Part shown: in pieces, positions 47,610 to 57,960 of the stretch
How the letters are laid out: each line of letters begins with the position of its first letter
How positions within the stretch are numbered: the stretch's first letter is position 1
Assembly (NCBI RefSeq): GCF_026151205.1
Contig: NC_087073.1
Location: 12,061,578-12,121,577 of the forward strand
Source: Bolinopsis microptera
Lineage: Eukaryota > Ctenophora > Tentaculata > Lobata > Bolinopsidae
DNA: 60,000 nt
Direction: 5' to 3'
Notes under the pieces: model-generated
Told to the model about the DNA's origin: nothing
Seen by the model: the letters and a program-made list of their open reading frames with translations, nothing else
Databases searched by the model: none
Made by a program: the position numbers and the translations under genes

Positions 47610-49386
47610 ATGGCTCCGAGGATCAAGGTACCAGCTAACTTTGGAAAAGAGCACATAAATTCTGAAGCACATGGGAATCTGTTACTGAAACTGAAAAATG
47701 GACAAGGGATCAAAACTAACTCTATGATAATGTCCTTAAATAGCCCTGTTATAGACAACCTTACTACCAACTTGTTTCAGGTACATTTAGTTAGTAAGTT
47801 TATCAGGATACTGATGGGAGATGAACCGTATTTTATTGAAATTGTGTCAGTCATCAGTAACTATGACTTTTTTGTCTGGAACTGATTGGTTGATAGCTAT
47901 CATAATATTATATCCTGCAGAATATGGTTCACCTCCCACCAGTAACTAGACGTATTTTAGTTGGGGGTTTGACTTAAATTAATTCAAAGTCTCAGCATCA
48001 GCTGTGTTCAACATGCCATTTAAATTTCCATTCATCAAATCCAACTTCCTCACTCTTCAGTCGTCCCTGGAGATGGATGACTTCACAAAGGAAGCAGTAG
48101 AGTGTTTTGTAGAGTCTATGTACACTGGTGAAGTGGACCTACTAAAGAAACTGATATTCGAAGATGTGAACAAGATGGCACATGTATTCGACGTGTCCTG
48201 GTTGGCCAAAAGGTGTCTGAAGTTTTACAAAACTGTTGTTTTGAACTTTGGGAGTAATTCGTATGAGGAGATCTTGTTTGCTTGTGAAGTCGCCAGCAGG
48301 GCTCACTATAATCTGAAACAAAGCAATTATGTCAGTTCTTTTGTGAAGAACATGGTCTCCAGAGATATTGGTACAACTTTATTTTTACAAAGGTACATGG
48401 CAGACTTTGCTGAGCTTTCCAAACGTCAGATTGACATGTCAGTTGCAGTTGCAGGAAATGTTACTAAATCAGTCATGATTCCTTTTATTTCCCACGTCAT
48501 CAACAACTTAAAGTGCAAAAAGCTAGATGAAAACTCACTTTACCTCCTCGAGCAACTTGATGTTCAGAAACTTCGACAGGATTTTCCTATGTACTTCAAT
48601 GATGCAGCTAATTTATTAGCTGAAGTCGCTGAGATATCAGAATCTAGTGAAGTCAATGAGTTAGTTAAAAAGTTTGCTGAAACTAAGAGTGATATTACAG
48701 CCAGTAGTTCTAAAGATGATGAAACTGAAGAGTATGATACTACAGAGGAATGTGATATTGAAGATAGTGATTGTGAGGAGGTAGCAAGTGTTGCTATTCA
48801 AACAGAGGAAGTTAAATATGGTAACTACCCAATATTATTGTTTATTTTCTGCTATATTCTTACATCCTTCTTAATACACTCTTACATGGTGTTTCTGTTG
48901 CTTATCTTAATTATTTTACTTTCAGATTGGATAGAGCCGGAACTGTATGAATGGTACTCAGGAGTGTTACTAAATGAATCAGTACAGTTCATTACAACAG
49001 ATAACAAATCAGTTCGTTTTTATATTTGTTATACTCTACATGGTGAGGGGAGGACTGATCAAAAACAGTTACGTATAAGGTGTGAGAACGTAGAAATAAG
49101 CCAATGGAGTTTTATTATTCATGATTGTACTTTAGGTATATGGGGTGTACGATTCTTACATGAAGTGCCACATGATAAACTAAAACACTGGATTATAACC
49201 AAATCTTCTTCACATCTAAAAGTAGTGTGTAACAAAGTGACAGTTCTCCATTTCAACTTCTCAACTGATTGTGATTCAGATAAAAGGAATGGTCAAATGA
49301 TATGGTCGCGAAAAGCAAATTCAGCTCAATTTTATGGCCAGGCCCAGGTTAACAACTCGATATTATTGAGAACTATAGATAATTGA
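47610..49386 (+). CDS. BTB-BACK protein, tandem copy 3
   Basis: Exons 47610-47780, 48061-48820 and 48926-49386 give 463 aa. Splice sites match the other copies. The second intron (48821-48925, 105 bp) is a multiple of three and has no stop, so retention would insert 35 residues, mostly hydrophobic (LLFIFCYILTSF and VFLLLILIILL), between the BACK region and the C-terminal domain. In copies 1 and 2 this intron is 110 and 106 bp and breaks the frame. The 3' flank after about 49540 diverges, marking the end of the array. Confidence 0.85.
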
Positions 49387-50212
49387 CCGGTTTTATAATT
49401 TCACAGAATTATGTTAATTTTTCATCGCCTTCTTAAATTTATGATGAATCCTGATGGGTGATGACTAATAGTATGAAATAAACATGGACAGTTGAGCATC
49501 ATTGACAAATTTGTCAATTTTAAACGTTATAAATTCTAAATTTCAATGTAATCAATAAATGAATAACTACACCTATTTCTTCACCTGAGATAAATACCAA
49601 TATATCAATATTTTGCTTTTTCTTGCTTTTAGCTTGTGTTTTGCATCCCTCCCAGCTATATAACTCATATGCTTCTCTTATTATGAGAGTAGACTCCGGA
49701 CAGCCCTTACCAAAGTTTCTCAGTATGTGTTGTAAGCTGAATATTTGTCTCATGTGGCATTAGAAAACACATATCACCATTTATCACAGTTATTCCAGTT
49801 CTCTCCATCTATTGTCTGAAAATGATTATTAACTTGGATACTTGCCCAGTGATTAGACTTGTTCAACAACGCGCATTTCTGAACATACAATATTTTGGAA
49901 AGTTTGAGAATTGAGGTAATTAAATGAGGTAACTAAATGTGTCAGCTCCTAAGAATGCTAAAAAAGAGGTTTGATAGAAATTACTAGGGCATAAATCTAT
50001 TCGACTATGGCGTCTTTTATCACTATTTCACTGCATTAATTAGCACGGATAATGCGTTACGTGAGCAGGTTTTGACAACTAAAGATTTAAGCAACCTAAA
50101 GTTTTTTTTACCACCCTTACGGTTATGTTGTTTTATAACTGACTTCATTAAGTCTGATTTGATTTTATCGATCCACAAACGTAACGTTATCACCTCAGCA
50201 GGAATCTGGAAT
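49387..50212. other. Intergenic region after the BTB array
   Basis: The first 150 bp still match the 3' flanks of the other copies; beyond about 49540 the match fades. No gene is seen. A TTG-initiated extension of the BTB4 frame (from 50072) is open, but an ATG start at 50213 is more likely. Confidence 0.4.
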
Positions 50213-51704
50213 ATGGCAGTTAAGTTGTGCTTCAAAACTGACTTTACCCGGTTTCTGAAAGAAGAGAATAAGATAAACCACACAGTTAAAGTGGTAACGA
50301 AAAGTGAAGTGATAGAATGCAGTGGGGCAGTGTTATGTCAACATAGCGGTATACTACAGCAACTAGTTGCTAAGGACAACGAACTCTTCCTAGACAACTA
50401 CACTCACGTACAGGACTGTCTCCTAGTTCTTCACGGAGCTGAGGTTGTTCTTAACATGGACAATATCCTGGATCTTATGAAGTTTAGTGTACAGTTTGAT
50501 ATCAGCGAGATCTACTTGCAGTGCCTGGATTGGATTGAGAAGAATTTCAGTTCGGATAATGTCCTGGAGATATTTAAAATCTGTAACAGTGTGTCCAAAT
50601 TTGCAAAGCTGTGTGGAACAGAGTTACCCAATGATGTATTTGTTCATGTTACTACTTATTTAAAGATGCTTCATCCTACTGCTGTAATGGAACTTACAAA
50701 AATGAGTGTGAAACCACTCAAACTGATTTCTTGAGATTTTTCTTTGGAACAAAAGGCCTCGTGTACTGCTTCGAAGACTCACTTTGTGACATAGTTTTGG
50801 AAAGCAATATTACAACTGTTCTTCCAGTACTTTGCAACAATTTCGATGAACTTAAGAAGTTAACTAAACAAAATTTTCGCAATCTCATCACGAAAATTGA
50901 TTCCACCCATGTTGCTGACCTAGTGCCCAAAGAATATGTTGCTTTTAAGGAAAGGCTTCTGAAACTGCTCATGGAAGATCGATCCCCTTTCAGTTTCGGT
51001 GATTCTCATTATATTTTTGAAGGTGTTATTTGTCTGACTGATACTATCCTTAAAGACAAGCTTTGGAAAAATATGGACGAAAACCAGATTATAGAAGCAC
51101 AGAGGCTGTTCAACACACCTTCAAAACATTTCCTCTATTCGGAAATCATGATAGCTTGGGTTTCTCTGAAAAAACCATCACAGGACGTTGTGACCGAACT
51201 AACTCAGACATTAAAACTTTACAAGCTTGGTGCTGACTACATCTCCATGTTGAATGACAAGTATAAAGCCCTTGGGTATACTGAATTCATACCAGCTTCG
51301 TTACTTACTGCTTGGAAACGCCCAAATCATTACATTTCAGATACTGTGTATATGGTGGCTATGGTAATGGATTTGTCATGCGGTTTACAATTTCTTGCAG
51401 AGGTGCTTGTAATCCAAGTTCACATTATCAAGTCTGGTTTAATCAACCAAGTGGAAGAGAACAGCTTGACTGGGGTTGGTACAGTACCGTTCCTCCTACT
51501 ACTCTATCTGATGATTTTCTGAGATGTCCCCATGAGACCATACAAAGCGAAGTGAAGAAAGAGAAGCTTGTGTTTTATGGAGCAACTAAAGATGATGTTC
51601 ATCTTCAGTTCCACACAGACGGGACTGATGCTATTGCTAAGTGGCAAACTGGAGGACGTGTAATAAGGGCAGGATGCATTCAATTTGATGCAACTTCAGA
51701 TTGA
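50213..51704 (+). pseudogene. BTB-BACK protein 4, diverged, with frameshift
   Basis: ATG 50213. The N-terminal BTB domain (HTVKVVTKSEVIECSGAVLC, then LLVLHGAEVVLNMDNILDLM and FDISEIYLQCLDWIEKNF) and a BACK-like region are in one exon. At an A5 run (50698-50702) the frame breaks; one extra A would restore continuity, so this may be a real lesion or a homopolymer sequencing error. The second part reads from NECETTQTDFLRFF to GG at 51275. A 65-bp intron (51276-51340, GTATAC to TTTCAG) keeps the frame into a last exon 51341-51704 with VMRFTISCRG and QVWFNQPSGRE. The order of domains and the position of the last intron match copies 1-3, so it is a distant paralogue. It has no counterpart of their first intron. 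Confidence 0.7.
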
Positions 51705-52827
51705 AAGATTTGCATTAGATCGATTGAAACCGAATCATCATTCAACTTTTGTCAGAGATTTCCCTAACCACCAGAAAATATTAGTTGTAATGTCTTTATC
51801 TGAGTACAACTCTGTCTTCATCTGCAATGCTAAATGTGATGCGTTATATCACAAACAACGATTTAACTAATGATATATTATGATACTAGGAATAAATGAT
51901 TATTATCTCACACCATCATATATTGTTAATCTCCTCTTATGAACGTGAAAGCTTGGGGACTTTGTTTGAGATTGTTCCAGCAGCAAAGGTCTTTTCCTTG
52001 TTTCTAACATAACTGATGTTCGAGCATTAAAATTTGAGAGTGATCTTTTTCATCGTGATTTTATTGTTCCTATTTTTTATTCGTAAATTGTTTGACTTTC
52101 TGTTTATAATCAAGAAACATATTTCCAATTTATCTTAATGACAGTTGTTTGTGTGATTTAAGAATCTCATTTTCGCCATTTTTAGCTTTTTCAAATATGC
52201 ATGCTTTAATTCTTCCACTTGAATTTAATTATTTTAAATTTGTATTTTTGCTTTGGTATAAACAATAACAGCTAATAGATCTTCTCTGATTCATGTCTGT
52301 ACAGGTATTTATTCTTTGTCTTCGCCATGTTTAACCTTCCTAAAAGAAGCACATTGCACAAGTCACCGTCAAAGTATCTATAAAAGTATTGACCAAAGGA
52401 TAGATACCTGCATTTTATGACACAAAATTGTTATTTTAAGATTTTAAGATTTTTAGCAATGTTAATGTTCAACTTGATAATTCCACCTTTTATCTGTTCT
52501 ATTCTTTTATAATGTAGCATGACCCCGCATGACCAGTGTGTTGTTTTTTTTTCAGATTCTCAATTTCAGGTCTAACCAACGATCATTAAAATGACTGACC
52601 AATAACACGAGAATTTCTAATAATTGTTAATAAAGATACTGAAAGTTTTCGTTCGAGTCTTTTTTTTCTATCATCAATTTCAATCAAAAAGTAGTTTCCA
52701 CATTCAGAGTATTTGCCTCCTGTTCCGTCCTAGTTTCGTGGGCTAGCAGTGTTATACGCTTTATATACACTATATAGTATACAGTTGTCAAACCAATCAA
52801 ATTAATAGATCACTCTCCCATGTAGGT
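51705..52827. other. Intergenic AT-rich region
   Basis: No gene that I can support. A 61-codon frame at 51685-51870 overlaps the BTB4 end and is probably chance. An AG at 52823-52824 just before ATG 52828 suggests that the next gene has an upstream non-coding exon. Confidence 0.4.
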
Positions 52828-55800
52828 ATGAATGGTAGCATTGAGCACGCTACTGTTCAATATGTTAACAAGCCCTACAAAAGGAAGAGATCAGCTCCAG
52901 CAGAGCCAGACATCATCGAAATATCTCCTCCTCTCAAATCTGCAACTCTTAAGATCGTTGACAAATCTTGTAATACCCTAAAAAAACTTGAAAACTCAGA
53001 AAATCTGGACAGATTGTCCCCGTTCTCCAAGATGTTGATAAATCCAGATGACAAGAAAGACCCTGAGGTGATATCCTTAGACCCTGGATCACCCATTCCT
53101 CAATCTCCAATATCAATTGCAAGTAACATTCTATCAGAATCTTTCATTTTCCCAGAGAATGCTGACCAAGCAGGTCTCTCTTCTCCACTCAGCATTTCGC
53201 CACATACCAATGGCATCAGTATCTACGCAGAGGCAAATGCTCGCAGTAAAGTTTGTAAGCCGGTGCTACTGATAAAGAGAGAGCGGTTGGGTGAGGAGGT
53301 TGCCGCACAGTTGGTTGAGAGATACAGCTATCTCTACCCTTCACCTGACTCAGACGATGGTAGATCGTCTGACGAGAAAACTGAAATAAAACTCAAAGAA
53401 TTTGTCCAGGTTTGTTGAGACGTCACAAATCATATTATATCATGGACCTTCACATATTACGTGTAAAGTGTTGATGTGTGCTGTACATCTTGTAACATGA
53501 TATGCGTCTTTCAAATTCTTAATATTTTCTACGTCTTCCGCGATGTGAAGGGAATCCCAGTAAAAGCTATAGCTCATTATGACGGTTTCATTCTGTTTTG
53601 CAGGACTACATGATACAGAAGAAGTACAAGGACTCCGGAGCCGTCAAGGCGAAGATGAAGAAAACACCCACTTTAGCTGAGCTGAAGGTGACCAAACATA
53701 AGAAGAGGGTGTTAGAACAGAGAAACATGGCCTTAATACGTCCTTCCGAGGAAACAACTGCAGACGGACTGCGAACCCTTCAGCTTCCGTCACACAGGTC
53801 TGAATTGTATTTCCACGTGATCTAATTTATGTCACGTGATCTAATTTATGTATTTATGTCTAGCTTTTGCATACATTTCTTTCGTGATTATATACCATAT
53901 TTCTGTGTCTTAGTTTTGCAAGTCATTTCCGCTGCAGTGCTGTCTGCGACTTACGACTTTCAAACAAATTATGTCTGATTAAATTGAAATGTCACTAACG
54001 CAAATTATCCTCAGTCAGGTGGAAGCTACGATAATCTCTGAAAGTGAAGAGGGATCTGTGGCTGATGCCTCCGATTCTGAAGAAGAAGCGGAGGAGCAGG
54101 ACGAAGAGAAAGAAGATATCGAGGTTTCATTTATTACCTTTACTTTAAGTATCATATCAGTTTGGAATGTATCACCGCTTACGCTATAATATCTCACTAG
54201 CAAAATGTAATCATATTTTGATCTCAGTTTCTTTCTTCCATACCCCGCATTACACTGCCAGTACTGCTTCTTGAGCAAATGTGCCTAAATAGGAAGCACA
54301 ATAACATACCCCCGTGTTAAGTGTGCATGTGTAAACGGTCTAATCGGTGTCTGAGATGTAAGGGTTTCAATGACACAAAGTAAGAAAGTAATACCCACTA
54401 AGTAAATGAGACGGCAAGTTATCGCTATGCTATTCTTAAATCATTTATGTACCAAGTAGTCTGGATTTACCCTAATGAGTGTTCCGCATACCGAAATTGG
54501 CTTAGAAGCCCTAGGATGTCAGGACGACATTTTATGTTCACCTTTCCATTTATCTTCCCTAATAATGTTTAGATTCTGCTCAATATATTTATGTTGTGTT
54601 GCAGAATATGTGCTATGCTATTAGAAAGTTCTTTCCTGTTGCACTTTGGGTACAGTTTTTCTGATAAGTGCTTGCCAAATTCTTTAAGAGTTTAAGCTGT
54701 TATAATTCATCGAAATTGCGTAACTTGACTCTAGAGAGTCGTTATTTATACAATCTCATATAATACGTTTTTCCCTACGGCGCTTGAGAGTTTTCCCATT
54801 TCCCTGCTTCTTATGTTCTTATTTTGAGTCGTTACGGAAATTGTACAAATTTTATCGTTTAAGAGCCCCAGAAAACGAGTTTGGCAAGGGAAATAAATTA
54901 GATACTTTGTTTTGAGGATCAGTCCATGTTAATCGAGTTGTGCTCTGAACGATTTTTCGAGATTTTACCGTACTTATTCATGGTAAATAACGGGTTAAAC
55001 CGCGTGTTCATTTTAGAATCATTATTAAAACCGCTGGGTGTATGGGATTTTTTAGGAGAACTTCAATGTCGGATGCAGAAGTTAATGTTATAGAGATTCA
55101 CACACTATGATTATTGAGAAATTTTAAACAATTTTTAGTGCTGCTTACTTACCTTTTTCTGAAACATCAAACATCTAGTCTCTTGATAGATCTTTAAAAC
55201 AGTGCAGTCTATTTTTGTATTTTAAACCCTAGTTTTAACCTCTTCTTGTTTTCTAGGTGATAGAAGAGCGGCCCACAACAACAGAATCAGCCACTATAGA
55301 ATCACTGCAGCAAGCCTACGAACAAGTTCACAAGAAGCGATCCCTCTACCCTTCACATTCCCAGTACCGGGCTCAGCAAGGAACCAACACACCGTATACC
55401 TTCGGTACTAATCGTAACAGTGGGCCGTGCAGGACGCTAGATCTGCGGGAACCGCCCCCTACTATGTTGCTCCACAAGTCTCATTACAATGGTCTTTACA
55501 ATTACATTTCCAAAGAACACGACTACTGTTTGTACTATCATCGGCCCAAGAATGTAAAGTGGGAAGTTTCTCGTACTATCCCAAATTTCAAGGACCCAAC
55601 ACCAGCGCCTGCACCGTTAACCCCAGCCAACACTTTGTTGCTGAATGCATTGCCGCGACCCAACTATGTGATGTCAGAACCCTGGTTGTTTGTGCCGAGT
55701 GTCGAGGACGCGCGGCATGAGGCTGAGGTATATCAACAAGCGCTTGGTTTTGAAACTGTTATGAGGCACATGTTGAAAAGTGTGGACTCCCCTCAGGCTT

Positions 55801-55979
55801 CTTTAGTCGAGTGTGCTAAGTGTAGCATTGACTTTTCAAGTGAATGGTTCACATTCATGTCGAAACGGTTGTGCAAGGAATGTTACAAGAGGGAGGTTAA
55901 GTCCAGGAACTCGATAATTTATTTAACTAATATATCACATATCGCAAGAAAAGCGCACGACAGAGTAGGTCAGAGTTGA
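52828..55979 (+). CDS. Single GATA-type zinc-finger nuclear protein
   Basis: Four exons 52828-53409, 53604-53797, 54015-54123 and 55257-55979 join in phase to 535 aa. Near the N-terminus are a basic KRKR and serine/proline-rich segments. Exon 3 is strongly acidic (SDSEEEAEEQDEEKEDIE). The last exon holds one finger, CAKC-x16-CKEC, with IDFSSEW between the cysteine pairs, comparable to TDFTxxW in the GATA finger of p66/GATAD2 NuRD subunits; the preceding FETVMRHML could match the helix before that finger. The p66 CR1 coiled coil is not seen, so this is only a candidate p66-like or other chromatin protein. A poly-A signal AATAAA lies at 56350-56355. An upstream exon is possible. Confidence 0.75.
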
Positions 55980-56868
55980 GCATTTATGCAACTTTTTTCT
56001 GGTGTTTCGTTATTCCTGGAACGACTCTATAAAATTGTAATGATGGTGGTCATCCCAAGAATTGGTTCACATTTTGAGTTCTTTACGAATATGCTGGTTT
56101 TCTTCCTGTGTTTAAACCCTGCTGTTAAATAGTATATTTTCATACTCTACTAAATTTCACATTATTTGGATTTTGTTCTCATGTTGTGCTTAGGAGGGCA
56201 ACAATGTTTATTTCTTTACGTTTTTGTAAGAGATTTACCGAGAGGTATAGTTGATGACGTAATCAGCGAAGGGTTTATGAGTTTGTAAATGACTGCAATA
56301 GCAGCTCCTACCTTAGTTCCCAACAAATTTTGCACAAAAACTTGTGCTCAATAAATTTGGGCAAGAGATTTAGACTTGTGTGTTTGCCATTAATATAATT
56401 TACCTTTAGTTTAATTTATTTGCCATTACTTTAAGGGCAAAAAATTGGGGGAGAGGGCCGCTCAAATTATTTGTCGCTAAAAGTTTTGGGAATTAAGGTA
56501 TAATATCGCACCGTGGAAAGTGATCAAAAAGTTTGATATATCTGTTCAACTTATCATGATGGCCGTTTTATACTCAGCAACAACGTATTCGTATTTTTCG
56601 TTACTCTTAAGCCCTTATTTTTTTCTACGGCTTTAAAAATGAATCAATACCTATATTTGAGGATGTATGTGAACTTGCATGCCGGAAAATTATTGCAGTT
56701 CAAATGTTTATTCCTAATCATTTAATCGAACAGATGCAACAAACTCATTAATAACTAAGCGATGTTTATCGGTTTAACTAAGTGATTACGTTGTAACTTA
56801 TATGTAAATAGTTCGCTTGACCTACCTATGTGACCTATGTTGAGTTTCGTCAAGACTTGACGGGGCCA
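55980..56868. other. 3' UTR of the zinc-finger gene and AT-rich DNA
   Basis: Contains AATAAA at 56350-56355, a likely transcript end for the gene ending at 55979. Nothing else is recognised. Confidence 0.45.
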
Positions 56869-57063
56869 TCACATCTTCTGACCACCCCATAGCGAAGTAG
56901 AGTCTCGCTCGTTGCGCCAGCACAGCAGAGAGTTCGTATTTGGAGGAGTATATCCCCTGATCGGCGGCTTATCAGGGAGAGACAACATGAACTTTGTGAG
57001 CTTATCTTTGAAGTGCTCTAGATCTTGAATGACATTCAGATGGTAGGGGATTGCATTCCACAA
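56869..57063 (-). pseudogene. LINE C-terminal remnant
   Basis: Minus-strand frame beginning MWNAIPYHLN, continuing DLEHFKDKLTKFMLSLPDKP. The W-N-x-I/L-P followed by a helix is the usual end of jockey-group LINE ORFs. Only this tail is recognisable. Confidence 0.6.
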
Positions 57064-57119
57064 TTTAGGTCCCTGAACTGCAAATGAGTGTTGCTTGGTG
57101 AGACCTTTGACATAGTATT

Positions 57120-57960
57120 CTGCCTACCATTTATTATGTAAGACAACTCATATTTGTAAAACATCTGCTAGGCAAACAACATAATAATAATAATAAATTT
57201 AAGTTTAATAACACCGCTTTTAAGATAAAACTTATACTCAGCAGTGTTTAATCTTTAGGGATATTTTCTTTTCTGGGATGTTTAGAAACATTCCAGAAAA
57301 GTACTTGAATAAGATAAGGACAGGTTACGTATGCTTGAAAATATATCGCTAAATCTAATGACAGAAAATACTGATACTCCATGATATGAAGAAAAAAAAA
57401 ACGAACACCAATATTGACCAAAATAAATTATCGATAAAGTTTTTCAAGTTCATGTAGGGACAGTTTAAACAGAATAGAGCTTTAAATGATTCCAGTGATT
57501 GCGCCGATGAAATGGTATCAGGCAGACGATTGTAGATCTTTGGAGCCACCACAGAGAAGTTACGATCACCAAACTTAGAGTTAAAAGATGGTACAATTAG
57601 TTTCAATGTGTAACCATGATGTGAGTACCTAAACATGTCCTGCAGATAAGTTGGTGCCAATCCTAGCGATACCTTGTGAGATAGCAGTAAGATTTTGAAA
57701 ACAATTCTTATCTTTACATCAAGCCAGTGAAGATTTAACAAGTCATCATCATGATGGTCATGTTTATATTTACCAGTAACAGCTTTTGCATAAAAGCTTC
57801 TATACAAGCTACGACTAGACTCTTACTCTGTTTGGGATTTACATATAATTGTATATACCAAATGTCTCTAGTACATTTAAAATACAGAATTTGAAACTGT
57901 CTAGATATGAAGAGGTTTAATTTTTGGTCCAACCCAGACATATCGAAACCTAATTATTTA
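57120..57960 (-). pseudogene. LINE reverse transcriptase C-terminal remnant
   Basis: The frame at 57355-57807 reads LLNLHWLDVKIRIVFKILLL, GLAPTYLQDMF, VVAPKIYNRLPDTI and SLESFKALF, the conserved LINE C-terminal region; further sequence up to about 57940 gives related residues in other frames. ATA/ATT repeats at about 57180 could be the 3' tail. Different from the fragment at 56869-57063. Confidence 0.7.

Noticed and set aside
55427-55720. 97-codon plus-strand ORF
   Set aside because: An alternative frame inside the last exon of the zinc-finger gene; the main frame is supported by splice phases and the finger motif.
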